This document shows, in pieces, positions 48,206-60,429 of a DNA stretch of 64,000 bases. The position numbers and the translations under genes are program-made. The DNA is from Sipunculus nudus (Eukaryota; Annelida; Sipuncula; Golfingiida; Sipunculidae): assembly GCA_026874595.1 (NCBI GenBank), contig CM049313.1, positions 64,236,159-64,300,158 on the forward strand, given 5' to 3'. Position 1 is the first letter of the stretch. The number at the start of each line of letters is the position of its first letter. Under the pieces are notes generated by a model, which had not been told where the DNA came from, did no database searches, and saw nothing but the letters and a program-made list of their open reading frames with translations.

Positions 48206-49149
48206 ATCTCAGTATCAAATTGATCATTCAGTAATTTAGACAGTCTTTTATCATAGTGCTCCTATGGAAAAATGTCAACACAAAGTGAAAGTATATAATA
48301 AATATATACAAATTGAAAGTATATATGTGTGTCTATGACTATGATAGCTGAAATCAGTCAATAAGTGGATATTTGATTGCATGTCAGATCACTAATTTTG
48401 TAATCAATTGACAAAAAACTCAATCCATTTTCCATATCACTAGGAACAATATTAATATTTGTGGGAAAGGAAGTTGATGTCTGCAGAATACATGTAAGTG
48501 ACAGGAGATAAAACCAGTACTAAATTAGTCATGTTTCTTTTTATGCATCAGGGATTTGTATAGAGACAGCCCGGTATTACCTACTGCCACACGATGACAT
48601 CGTTTTTTTTTTAATTTTGTCCACTCATGCAAGACCAGTTATGCACTCCCGAGTCATTGGAAGAATTGACAGCAGTGGGAACCTTGTTCGTGGTACAAAT
48701 TACGATTTTATAACTTTTCACCCTTAAGTGCTGCAATCAACCAACGCAGCTGGGATAGCTATCAAACCACTGGATTCCCATCAAATTACACGCTAAGATA
48801 GCAGTACCAGCCAGAGCCATGGCTGAGAACCTCTTGACAGAGTATGGGATTAATCAAATTCTCATAAATGTGTGTCTTAAATAGACCTATGTCATCATCT
48901 TACTTTTCAAACAAATTTGTTTTTTTTTTTACTCAAAAGCTAAAACAAATTAATAAATACCTGCCACATTTGATGTATGATGCATCCCAGGTAAGGATTT
49001 TAGAAAATATAATATGAAATATATGCAGCGCATCTAGGTCATAAAATGGTTGCAACAAACAGCTAGATGGAGAGCTACATTTTTCTTTTACTTGAACTTT
49101 TCTAACATCATTTTTGATAAAGTATTTATTTTTTTTTAAATTTACTACT
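48206..49149. other. Non-coding stretch, no gene seen
   Basis: No repeat or coding exon recognised. GC rises slightly at 48,560-48,840 without identifiable content. Confidence 0.45.
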
Positions 49150-50588
49150 TAAGCTCAGCTGAATTTGTCTATAACTAGTATAAGGATATTTTATGAGCTT
49201 CTTAAAAATGCGGGTCGTATAATCATGTTTGTGAATGGATGGGCCTTGTGACCCTACCCTTGACCTTGTGAACCCCCAAAAAAGAATCTTCTCCTATTGG
49301 CAGATAGGCAACATGTGGAAGATAGGAGATCTGGGATGAAAAGTTTAGCTTTAAATGCTTCCACAATGTTTAAAAGAAGATGGTCCTGTGACCTTGACCT
49401 TTGGTATCATGACCCCAAAATCCATAGAGTCCTAAGTTTAGTGGTGAGCCATATATATGTTTGAATTATCATCTGGAAACAAATTTGCACAGAGAGGGCC
49501 ACTGTGACCATGACATTGAACCTTGTGACCTCAAAATCCATAAGTTGCTTCCACTATTGGCAGGTGAGAAATATGTGCAAAATAGAAGGTTTGGGATTAA
49601 AATCTGGCTTAAAATACATCCACAACCTTTTAAAAGAAGTAGGTTCTGTGACCTTGACCTCATGACTCTAAAATCAATAGTGATCTTGCTATAGCAGTGG
49701 GCCATATAAGTCAAGTCTAAAATCCATATGTCAATCCAAACTGGAGTTATAATCCAGAAAAAAGTCTGATGGACATACAGAAAGACAGACAGACTGACTG
49801 ACAGGGTGATTACCCACAGGCACTCATTTTCAGCACTCAAATGGCCTAGAAACCGTAGACACATTGAGTATGGGCGATATTACTGTTATAAAATAACTTT
49901 TATAACAGGTATATCACCCATACTCGATGTGTCTACGGTTTCTATGCCATTTTAGTGCTGAAAACGAGTGCCTGTGTGATTACCCTAATAACCACAAGTT
50001 TTCAGGACATGAAATGAAACCACAATTGAGAATCTGATAGTTTCAATATAATATTGCAGTCTTGAAAATGTTGGAAAAAATGCATCAAAATAGAAAATAT
50101 ATAGATGGCGCCACCAGTCTTCAGGAAGTGAAGAAACCAATCATAACCATGCAATAATAACCCCTGGTTTTGGGACTTTTAATGAAACCACAGCTGAGAA
50201 ACTGACATGATTACTGTCATCTGATGGTCTCAAAAATGGAAAATAAAATGTAGTAATTAAATACAGGTGGCACCACCAATTTATGGAACTGACTAAACTA
50301 GTCATTGTCAATATTCAGGGCAAGATTCAAGGCAATCCATGCATTAATTATCAAGATAATGGAGGTTTTATATCAATATTTCGATTGTTGGTACTCACAA
50401 GCCCTATAGTTTGGAGGATTTAGGTCACAGTGACCTTTTTCAGGTTTCCAAGAAAGTATTTAATTGACCTCCATGGATGTTCACTTAGAATTTCCAGACT
50501 CAGAGGTTACAATATGTGCCTTGTTAATGGGCAACATAAAAAGCGTCATTCTTATACCTCATGTGTCTTTCAGTCAGCTGAGCTTAAA
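49150..50588 (+). mobile_element. Hairpin-ended composite repeat, inverted relative to the 15.6 kb copy
   Basis: AAGCTCAGCTGAATTTGTC at the left mirrors the right end of the 15.6-17.5 kb element. The part to 49,805 is the AGGTCA-rich half read as TGACCT (TGACCTTGACCTTTGG at 49,389; TGACCTTGACCT at 49,649). The part from 49,986 is the other half, with GATGGCGCCACC and GGTGGCACCACC palindromes and a degenerate CAGTCAGCTGAGCTTAAAA end. A 160-bp palindromic element is nested between the halves. Confidence 0.65.
49816..49975. mobile_element. 160-bp palindromic (foldback) MITE with 10-bp target duplication
   Basis: Starts ACAGGCACTCATTTTCAGCA and ends with its near-complement. Pairing continues inward through AGAAACCGTAGACACAT.GAGTATGGG.GATAT and TGTTATAAAA/TTTTATAACA, leaving a 4-base centre, so almost the whole element is one hairpin of about 78-bp arms. 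GTGATTACCC flanks both sides (49,806-49,815 and 49,976-49,985). The 15.6-17.5 kb copy keeps the empty site (reverse complement near 16,100-16,125). Long inverted repeats with a 9-10 bp duplication suggest a Mutator-like non-autonomous element; this is an inference. Confidence 0.8.
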
Positions 50589-52661
50589 ACCTGATAAAAC
50601 TGACTAAGCATAAATGGTGGTTTCCCTTAGTGCATCTGTGATAACACTGCACTGTTGCTGTATTCATGTCAGTACTCACTGTTGAGTCTGACTTCCCTGG
50701 TATCTTGGTAATACAGCTCAGTGTAATGTGAAGGCATTCCAGTATTATGTAGATGAATATGGAGAGGCCTCCAGAAGCTTACAGTAATAGGGGCAGATAA
50801 GAGAAAATAGGGGTAAAAAACATGGAAACTAATAAGAGAAACTTCTTGAAAGATGTCCTCAGGTCAGGGAAAGGGGTGGGGTTTATGCCAAATTTTGTTT
50901 GAAACACTTAAGGAAAAGGTTGTGGCAGTGGCAGCTGAAAAAGGGGAAGGGGGGGGGGGGGGGTTGTCAAGATTTCTTGACCCTCATCCCCTACTCTGGA
51001 TGTGCTTCTTAGTTATAAACATCTCAACTGTCCAAAATTCAAGATTCCCAATGATTGAACATGACTGCTACTGAGTCTTGATTGATAGGTGACAGACAAA
51101 TTTGGCTTGTGGTGTCTGCTTTAGATTTGACTGCACATACAAGCTCTGGGTCATAACTGTTGGCAACAAGGCATGCTGGTCTATGGAATAACCTTTGATT
51201 CAGGGGGAGTACCATGCTGCCTCTGAGCTAGCATCCCCCTGTGTCCATGGAAACAGCTGCTGAAGCCAGCACCTGCCTCCAGATGTGAAAATGATTGAGC
51301 CAGACACCCTGTCTCACAACTGTCATGTTACAGCAATGAAAACCAAGTGACACACATTTTTCCCAATCCTGTACACTCCCCTTAAATTACAAGCACAACT
51401 TACAGTGCAAGCACAGTGTGCCCAGCAACAAGTTGAAGGGGAGGCCTGGCTTGCGTTTCTTTTTGTGCTTGACTAGCCTGTCATTTTGTATCTAAGCACT
51501 ATTCTTCCACAAAGAAATCAAAATATGCATAAAAAGTCTGACGGAGCAACCTGCAAGCTCACCTCAGAGGCCAGTGCCCACAATGGGAACAGATGGGAAT
51601 ACAGGCCCCTCAGCATGTGCATTCATACAAGTCATAGGATGAAGTAACGTCACGCAGAATCTTTCACCTGTCTGTTTTTCTAAGTAGCCCTGTCTGTACC
51701 TATGACATGCATCGTTCCTGATAGACAGGCTAAACCAACAATTGTAAATACATATGCTATACAAGATACATATGTTCATAAGTTGCTGGTGCAGGCACAA
51801 GCTAGGTAAACACTGATCGGATATTGTGCTAAAGGGTTTTTGTAGGCTACACAGCTTATTTTTTTGGCAGCTTTCAAAATATATGATAAATTAATATAAT
51901 GAGATGTGATTATCTGTGCCCCTCAAAACAGGAAGGAACGTACACAAGCCTACCCTGACCACACCCAGAAACACACCTTTGTGTAATCTATCTTGCACGT
52001 AAAGTAAGCTATTTCCTCAGCCTTTTTTTTACAAAAGATAGGTCCATAGCCTGAATACAGAGTTGTCTACTGAAAGAGGATGCAAGTGAATTTATGATAA
52101 GAATTGGTTAATATTATTGCACCTTCTTTAAGAAGTATTATGCTTTTGTCTTGGCTGGCTGGTTTGTCTGTTTTACCCAAATATTTATGAACAGAAGGAA
52201 CAATCAATGATAATTAAATTTTGTAGGTTTCTAGATCACCCTCATATATTTCTGTTTAAAAGATTCTTCACTTTTGCCAGACAGGGAAATATTTTATAGG
52301 ACACCATCGCCATTCACTGGACAACCTTTCTTCCAGCAGACAGAGCTGAACTGTGATGCTAGGGTGAGTTGGTGAACCATTACACACATTTTTCTTAGCT
52401 TGGATTCATACTCATTACTTGTGCCAAGGTAACACACAACAAAGTTTGACAGGGATTCTAGTTATTGTAGTGGTGATCTGGGATGTTGGCAGAGGCATAT
52501 ATGCAGTCTCTGACTGCTCTTTAATTGTTATGACTAATTTGCCGTTCTTAAAACTTCTTAATTCATTTCTTAAGTCTATACATCAAGGAACAATGTAATA
52601 TCCATGACATGCCAAAACACTGGATGAAAAAATAGGTTCCATGGATATTTGACCATGCATG
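50589..52661. other. Non-coding stretch, no gene seen
   Basis: A 15-G run lies at 50,949-50,963. The block 51,080-51,720 is unique and less AT-rich, with a CRE-like AACGTCACG near 51,649, and may be regulatory. No exon recognised. Confidence 0.4.
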
Positions 52662-52733
52662 TTCTGGCGGGATTGAACCAGAGGCCTTCAGCTATGAAGA
52701 GCAACTCCATATCCACTGGACCTCATACTACAA
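52662..52733 (-). repeat. tRNA-like SINE head
   Basis: On the minus strand GTCCAGTGGATATGGAG (A-box region) is followed by GCTGAAGGCC and CTGGTTCAATCCCGCCAG (B box in a T-arm hairpin). It shares GCTGAAGGCC plus TGGTTCAA with the 991-1,065 copy. It lacks a matching acceptor stem. Confidence 0.45.
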
Positions 52734-54428
52734 CCAATATTATTTTCAAACATATATGTTAAACCTTTTCTAATGAATTTAAGCAAAAATTTGTTATTTT
52801 CTCTCTTTTTGCAAATAGGAAGATATATATTATGTCTCATTTGATTTTCTCTGAAAGAAATATTATTTATGGTTTGACCCAAAGTACATAATTATAATAT
52901 TATATAGAAATGCAGTTTCATAAAATTCTATATTTACTTAATATTTACTTATGTAAACAATTGTTTCAGCGATAAAAAATCAAAAATTTCATTGCAACTT
53001 GAATGCAAGCATGACAAAAGTACATTAATCATTCACCAAAAAGCACTTAGAGTGAAATTCTTTCAGACATTTTTTTTATTTAATGAGTAAATATCACATA
53101 AATATCCATTCCCCTTGTTTTGGGAGTTCGTGTTAATTTGTGTACATTGTATATATGATCAACACTAACATTAGTGGCTATCATAAAATGTTGTATAATA
53201 TATCATATTTCATTATGATATGTATGCCTGCATTGTTCATGAATGGCCGGTATATTCATTTATCTACTTCAATCAGAAACAATTATATACATCAGTCCAG
53301 TGGCGATTCTTATGTTCTCTTAAATAATAGCACATAATACTATGAGGCACTTCCTCTGAGTGGCACTGACAGTCCAAGGTAGCCAATAATTATATGTTAT
53401 GACACTTGCACAATGATACTGTTCTATAGCCACTGTATCCTTACACTCCCTCATCCTAAATAATACAACTGTGATGGTATCACATGTACTGTTTTTGTCT
53501 TTATTATACTTATTGAAATTAATGGCCTGGAATGTCCTATCCAGCCCCATGCCAAGTTGCACGTTTTCAAATTTAAGCCACTCGGTGGGTCACCAGTGAT
53601 AAAAAATGGGTCATGTCTCTGATCAAAAGGTTATTAAATTTATGCCACAGCTGAGCAGGGTTGACACATCATGATAGCAGACACTCCGCAACAGTATATG
53701 GAAGTTTCTTAAAGTCATTTACTAATCATTTCAATTATCTGAAGAAGGTTTTTACAACTGTGGTCCTGATTCTGGATGCTATCATTGTTTCAGAGCTTGG
53801 CCCCACGTGGATCAAGAATAAAACCACAAGTGATTTAACATACTATTCACTGGTCCAATTAAGCTGTACATAAAATATGACATGGGAAATTTAGCTATTA
53901 CATAATTATTTATCCAGAAAAATTCTTGAAAAATATAAGCTGTGAAGCCTAAACATGTTTGTGTCTTATGAATGATTTGATGTTTAATTTGTCACTCAAT
54001 TATGTTAGCTGCCTCCTATATCCTTCATATCTGTGTAAAAAAATAAATATTGTAACTTATGTACATACAAACAAACAATGTCCACATTTCATATGGAAGC
54101 TAAGGGCATATATATATATAAACTGTTTATGTGTGTGTCCATATGATCACAGGCACCTATTTATAAATTCCTATACTGTGGATGTAAATTTATAATATCA
54201 CAGTATGGTATGGTAATAAATGAGTCTGGTCACTTAAAAAGATTGCAACTTGGTGAATACATCATCTAAATATATGAAAAGTTCTATATTTATTGTTAAT
54301 TAAATGATAGCTTTCATGACACTTAGGTTATTGCAATCAATTACTGATGGGAACATCACCAGCACCTGTGGTCCTGTTCATCTTATGCAGTGATGACACT
54401 ATAAAGTTTCAATATTAGGGACTTTGCA

Positions 54429-54432
<4 letters not shown>
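52734..54432. other. Non-coding stretch, no gene seen
   Basis: Short frames only, no repeats recognised. Confidence 0.5.

Positions 54433-54476
<44 letters not shown>
54433..54476. repeat. (TA)n microsatellite
   Basis: About 22 uninterrupted TA dinucleotides. Confidence 0.95.
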
Positions 54477-54480
<4 letters not shown>

Positions 54481-55404
54481 TAAGAGCTGGACCTGTGTGT
54501 GGGTAACAACCTGTTGTCCTGTAAAAATGCCCTATATGGATCAGTTTATATGGAAGGTAAGGGCAGATCAAGGACAGTGGAAAGTGAGGGGTTTTCTAAT
54601 CTGACTGAAGGTCAAATACTCAAAAAAAAAAAAAAACCAGGTCCAAAACTCTAAGAGGGAGGTAGCTTTAAAAACTGGAGGGAAAAACACTGCAGAAAAA
54701 GAAATTCTCCCCATAAGGGGTGCTTTAAACCACCCCTCTGGATCCATCCCTGTGGTTGTTAGTGGTGAAGTATGTCATGAACTGTAAGGCTTGACTTGAA
54801 GAGCAGAGAAACACCTGTCTGATGCTAACAGCACTGGTGAAGATCGTTCCAGTGGCTTCAGCCCTGACACATGATACAGCCCTCTACTCATAAATACAGC
54901 TCTTGTATCTGTATCTGAAGTGCAGCTTGATCATACGGTGTTGATGTCATTATCGCAGAGACCTGCTGTTTGGTGAGAAACATAATATCAGTCCAGCAGG
55001 AGTTGTAGCAGCTTCTTCAGTGATGGAAAAAGAGCACTGCTTTAACTACGATTATCATCATCACCCACTTGGGACTTGTGGTATGTTGTGATAAACTAGT
55101 TGTGTAACACAGGACTATATACCGCAGGTCTATCTCTCAGCAATGGACAGACTGGTCTTAACAAAGGAGGATTAAAGCTCAGATAAACAGACTGAGAACA
55201 AAATGTATAAAAGGTGTGTCCATTTGGATATATATGGATATATAATAATATTAATATTAATATAACATGTTCATGCTAATGTTTGAAAATTCTGCCAGCT
55301 TTGTGATTAATAAGAACTGCTAAATTTTGAACATTGAATTAATAAGGTATATGAACAACTCTCTTGAATATCTAAACAAATGTAAGTTCATATCTGTCTG
55401 CATG
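54477..55404. other. Non-coding stretch, no gene seen
   Basis: A 13-A run lies near 54,625. A CCACCCCTCTGGATCCATCCCTG tail near 54,733 (given in pieces: CCACCCCTCTGG, ATCCATCCCTG) recalls the repeat after the poly-G run at 18.6 kb. Confidence 0.45.
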
Positions 55405-55443
55405 AGGAGAGAGAGTGCATACAAGAGAGAGAGAGAGAGAGAG

Positions 55444-55486
<43 letters not shown>

Positions 55487-55495
55487 CAGACAGAG
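55405..55495. repeat. (GA)n microsatellite
   Basis: GA dinucleotides with sparse interruptions, ending in GTCAGACAGACAGAGAC. The Arg/Glu frame through it is an artefact. Confidence 0.95.
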
Positions 55496-55674
55496 ACTTT
55501 AGACATGGATTGTTATATACAGCACAACAGTGGGAAATTAACAGCTCCACTCATTGTTCCTGGCATGAAGGAAAAGAAAAGGGAAAAACAAGGAAATTAA
55601 GAAATATGGATATTAGAGACATGAATTAAGTAAAAGATTCAAATCAGGGCATAAGTACAGGCGTCTGTTCTCTG

Positions 55675-55812
55675 TTTGTCTGTCTCTCTCCCTGCCCCTT
55701 TCTCCTCACTCTGTCTCTTTTTCTCTGTCTGCTCCTCTCTCCTTCTCTGTCTCTTTTCCTCTCTCTCTCTCTCTCCATTGACCTCCCTCTTTCTTTCTGC
55801 CTGTCTCTCTCT
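55675..55812. repeat. (CT)n / (CTGT)n low-complexity tract
   Basis: CT-rich tract 180 bases after the GA tract, giving opposite-strand symmetry. Minus-strand Arg/Glu-rich frames of about 62-65 codons come from it. Confidence 0.9.
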
Positions 55813-57116
55813 CCTGTGTATGTACACTGTTTGAGTGTCAACTGCTTTGATTGTTTATCTGATACACTCTTATTATTTATATACCTTCATGTACACTTTA
55901 AAGTATCTACTTGTACAGAGGCCTTTACATCATGCACCAGCCCTAACAACCACACCATATCAGTGTCTATTGGACCTATAGCTAGTCCTACATACATGTA
56001 TAAATACATGTTTCAACCCCAAAATGTCTTGTGTCATACCCTCTAATCCTGAGGACAGCAGTGACTGACAGACTTCTTCTGACTGAGAGCCAGCTCTGAC
56101 AAAAGTAGCATTCATCATGCCTTACATATAACAGAATTATATACTGTACATGCATCAACATAATGTGATTTATGTTCACATTTATAAACAATTATGATGT
56201 TATGATCACCACAATGGGCACAAAAGATACCATGTATCCTGTCTATTATTCATTCATGATATATATCTCATACAGCATGCAAAAAAGCAGCATATACCAT
56301 AAGAAAAACCATGATGTACATCAATTTTATGATGACATATGGTTAAAGTCTGCTGAATCATACAGCTTACATAGAGCATTATGTTAAGTGTGAAAGTTTG
56401 GTTTATATCTGGTACAATGGGAAATGGATTTGTCAGGAACCATACGTATAGACCTCTACTGAGGAGTAAACTTCCGGCAAAGAGACTTAAACATATTGTT
56501 GTATAAATTAAGCACTAATGATGATTCCTGATTTTGGCAATATATAACAGAGTTGGCAAATTTTTTACCCGAGGGAGGGTTAAATATTGAGGTCTGAAAG
56601 AATTTTTTCTGACAGAATCTTTAGGAACTATAGGACATTCATAACACGGATGTTTCTGACAGCCTTTTTGTAGCGGGGAGGGGGGGGGGGGGGGGGGGAT
56701 TACAGTTTTTCAGTCAATAAAGTAAGTTTCAATAATCATTGATTATTGATAGTGATGAATAACAGAAGGAATCATCTTAAAATACCCATTTTGAATATAC
56801 TTCCTGAAACTGACAGTGTATCAATTAAAGGCAATTTTAGGTTCACTATTATGGGTGACTGGCAGTTTACAGCTGCTTTATATCATTTCAAATGTGACAC
56901 CATCATCTGAATACAATAAAGCCAGATATCACAAGTCACACAGCTGGTATAATAATTGAGGATAAACCACTAGTTTAACAAACAGAATTATCTTTGTATA
57001 CAATGTAACAAATATTATCTTTTTATTGTAGAAATATCTTTCACTCCATCTTCTAAAATTTCTATTTTTAATAACATTGGACGATTTTAGATCATGTTTC
57101 CAAACATGTAAAGGAA
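55813..57116. other. Non-coding stretch with a 19-G run
   Basis: A run of 19 G lies at 56,680-56,698, the longest uninterrupted one in the window. No coding exon recognised. Confidence 0.5.
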
Positions 57117-59083
57117 CTAGATGTGTCGGAATGACACGAATGCCCCCGCTTGGGGCAAATTAGAAACATTTGTTCAAATTTGTAAAATTTTTAAGTTCAG
57201 GAGGTGTCGTATTGTCAATAAGGGCAAAATGCAAACTCCATCTGTAACGGGTCATTATCAAGCAACACACAAAAAATCAGGCCAGTATCTGCAAGCATTG
57301 TGAAAAAAAGTCCATACATGTGCATTTTTCATAAAAATTTCTGTCTCTCATGAAATTTTCTATGTTCAGGATCTGTCATATGGTCAAAAATAGGTCAACT
57401 GGGACGAAACGCGAACTCGAACTTTAAGTGGTCATTATGCGCCAAAAGACCAAACATTAGGCCAGTATCTGTAAGCATTGCATTGCAAAACTAGAATATA
57501 AGCAAAACCTGATAATCAGTTATAAATTTAAATTGCTCCTACATAAGCTCCTAAGTTTTGTTTTATACTAAGCTCTGTGAACTTGAAAAGTAGGTCAAGA
57601 TCACCCATCTTTGAACTTGACCAAGATTTTGTAAATATAACGCAATAGCACTGAAGAAATGAAGATCCTGTGTTGAATACCTTTGGAGATATCCTGCACA
57701 AATGGCCAAAATTGAAAATCCGATAAAAATTCATTAAAAAATCAGAAATTGTTGATGGTGCCACCAAAATTGTGCAGTATGCACAGACTATCATTCCAAA
57801 TGATCACAGTAAGTTTTGTGAAAATCCACACAATGGTTCCTGAGATATAAGCTTCTGAGTGTTTTTGTATAATCAGCTCTAAAACAAAGAAAAATAGGTC
57901 AAGGTCTCCCATCTTTGCACTTGACCAAGATTTTGTTAATATTCATCTTCACTGATGAAATAAAATTCCAACAGTGAATCCTTTTGGAGATATCCCTCTC
58001 AAAAGGCAAAAATTGAAAAATCCGATAAAAATTGATTAAAAAATCAGAAATTGCAGGTGGCGCCACCAAAATTATGCAGCACGTACAGACCTTCAGTCCC
58101 AATGATCATAGTAAGTTTTGTGAAAATCCACACAATGGTTCCTGAGATATAAGCTTCTGAGTGTTTTTCTATAATCAGCTTTAAAATGTATAAAAATGGG
58201 TCAAGGTCATCCATCTTCGAACTTCACCAAAATTTTATCGATATACATCTCTACTGCTGAAATAAAAAAATCAACGGTGAATCCTTTTAGAGATATCCCG
58301 CTCACAAGGTAAAAGTTAACAGACGCGGGACGGACGGACACTGGACGTACAGCTAGACAGACGGACAGACGGACAGCTTGGGTGATGTCAATAGCCCATC
58401 AGCCTATGAGCTGAGGGCTAAAAACAGCTTTACATGTACATTTGTCATGAAAATATATATTTTTCATGAAATTTTCTATGTTTAGGTGCCGTCAAACAAT
58501 CAAAAGTAGGTCAACCAGGACAAAACGTGACCTCAATCTGTAACTGGTCATTATCTGCCAATACATAAAAAAAATCAGGGTGATATCTGCAGGCATTGCG
58601 AAAAAAGTTTGTACATGTGTATTTGTCATGAAAATTTTTATTTTTTATGAAATTTTCTTTGTTCAGGAGCCGTAAAATGGTCAAAAGTAGGTCAACCGGG
58701 ACGAAACGCAAACTCGATCTGTAACAGTTCATTATCTGCCCACACACCAAAAATCAGTCCAATATCTGCAGGCATTGCGAAAAAAGTCTATACATGTGTA
58801 TTTGTCATGAAAATTTTTATTTTTTATTAAATTTTCTTTGTTCAGGAGCCGTAAAATGGTCAAAAGTAGGTCAACCGGGATGAAACACGAACTCATTCTG
58901 TAACTGGTCATTATCTGCCTACACACCAAAAATCAGGCCAATATCTACAGGCACTGCGAAAAAAAAGCCGTACAACTGTTTGATTTCTGAATGACAGAAT
59001 GACGGAAGGACAGAATGACGGAATGATGGACATGGGTAAACTATATGTCCTGGCCACTTTGTGGCGGGGGCACAAAAAATTCC
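57117..59083 (+). mobile_element. Dispersed repeat with GCCCCCGC-type ends, split by a nested repeat
   Basis: The left edge CTAGATGTGTCGGAATGACA with TGCCCCCGC is mirrored by GGCGGGGGCACA at the right edge. The interior is tandem units of about 180 bp (CATTGCGAAAAAAGT..TACATGTG..TTGTCATG ... GGTCAACCGGGACGAAAC ... TGGTCATTATCTGCC) near 57,300, 58,430, 58,598 and 58,779. The ACAGAATGACGGAATGA run sits near the right end. The unit beginning near 57,480 is interrupted and resumes at about 58,428. No coding capacity. Confidence 0.65.
57487..58427 (+). mobile_element. Nested repeat with two to three 300-bp units and hairpin end
   Basis: Units recur at about 57,573, 57,877 and 58,178 (TAGGTCAAG.TCACCCATCTT, AGATATCC, GGTGCCACCAAAAT). 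The end carries ACGGACGGACA runs, then hairpin AGCCCATCAGC-GCTGAGGGCT (58,393-58,419) followed by AAAAA. It relates to the partial copy at 63.56 kb and, by its end structure and central palindrome, to the AGCTCAG family. Confidence 0.65.
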
Positions 59084-60429
59084 CTGTGAAGACACTGTTG
59101 GCTGAAACACATTTGGGAGGAAATAAAAAAAAACTGTTTGAGAGGATTATTTCATTCTGGTTAGTGTGAATGCAATTGACAGTCATATCTAATGAATCCA
59201 TATCATGCTCTGATCTGATTTCCTCACTCCTGCATTAGACTTAAAAAAAGTGATTTTAAGGCAAACTTTGTATATAACCACAAGTATATACGAATGACAC
59301 ATAATATTACAGAGACAGTTTTATATGAGCTGCCAGGAGGACAATAATTACTCATAAACAAACCTGTATAAAACAGTAAACACATGATATGAAGATAAAG
59401 ATAATTGCAACTTGGTGACTATAAGGTCTAACCTTAATTCTGAAAAAAAACAGCACCAATATCATTATGCCATAAAATGATATATGCACCATAAACCTGG
59501 GTTTTCATATGGTCTAATTTTTTTACTTGTGTTTAAATAACCATCAACTCCTAAATGCAATTATCATATTATTCACAAAAATACATGATTCTTATAAAAG
59601 AATGTGTATTACAGGCCTGTAACTATTTAAGTGTATATACATTCGATCAGAAACTGCTGGGGAGGACAGTCACCCATCCAAAAGCTAATTGCGCCCTAAC
59701 AAGCTTAACTTAGATGATATTTCCATCCGTATTACCGCTATTCGAAGACACAGTCATAAGAAGAAGTCTCATGAGGTGCATTTGTGTGGATGATTATTGC
59801 TTTCCTGGGCTTACAATTATCCGAAGTAAAGGTTTATAAGAATCAAGATATCTATCAATTAAATACTCTTTATTCTTGCAAGCTTAACATCCTGCGTGAA
59901 TTGCACACAGGCAACGGGCATGCTAGGAGTGGTACACAAGTTCACTTAGTCACTAATTGATGTTCATTTGGAACTTTTGAACATTTCATATATTATGATT
60001 AATGAATCTGTATCTTAAAAAAATATTTGACCTGTTGCATTGCAAACAAGCTCCAGTGTGATGTGTATGTTGCTTGATGTCATGTCATGTAATACTAACA
60101 ATGCTTGTCAGATACAAACTGCAGTGCCCACAAGAGACAGGGGGATCACCTTAACATCATCGGTAGTAGAGAAATTAAGATTCTTTTAAAAATTAAGCTC
60201 TCAAGATATTTTTTGGGGTTGACATATAAGAAAGATCACCAAATTGGAATAAAGATGGTTATCCTTTAAAATTGGCCTAGTTAATATCGCAACCGGGACT
60301 AAGCCAGAACAAAATCCATCTCATGAATGATCGATTCTGAGCCAGTTCTAAAGAGTGGCCAAGACATGATTTTGAATTGTAGTTGGACAAGGGCATATCA
60401 GTGTACATGTCAATTAGGTCTGTTATGAT
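59084..60429. other. Non-coding stretch, no gene seen
   Basis: No coding exon or repeat recognised. Confidence 0.5.

Noticed and set aside
57528-58929. Minus-strand frames with repeated peptides (LVAP.ISDF.FYRIF; DLLLTILRLLNKENFIKNKN)
   Set aside because: They follow tandem subunits of two non-coding repeats.
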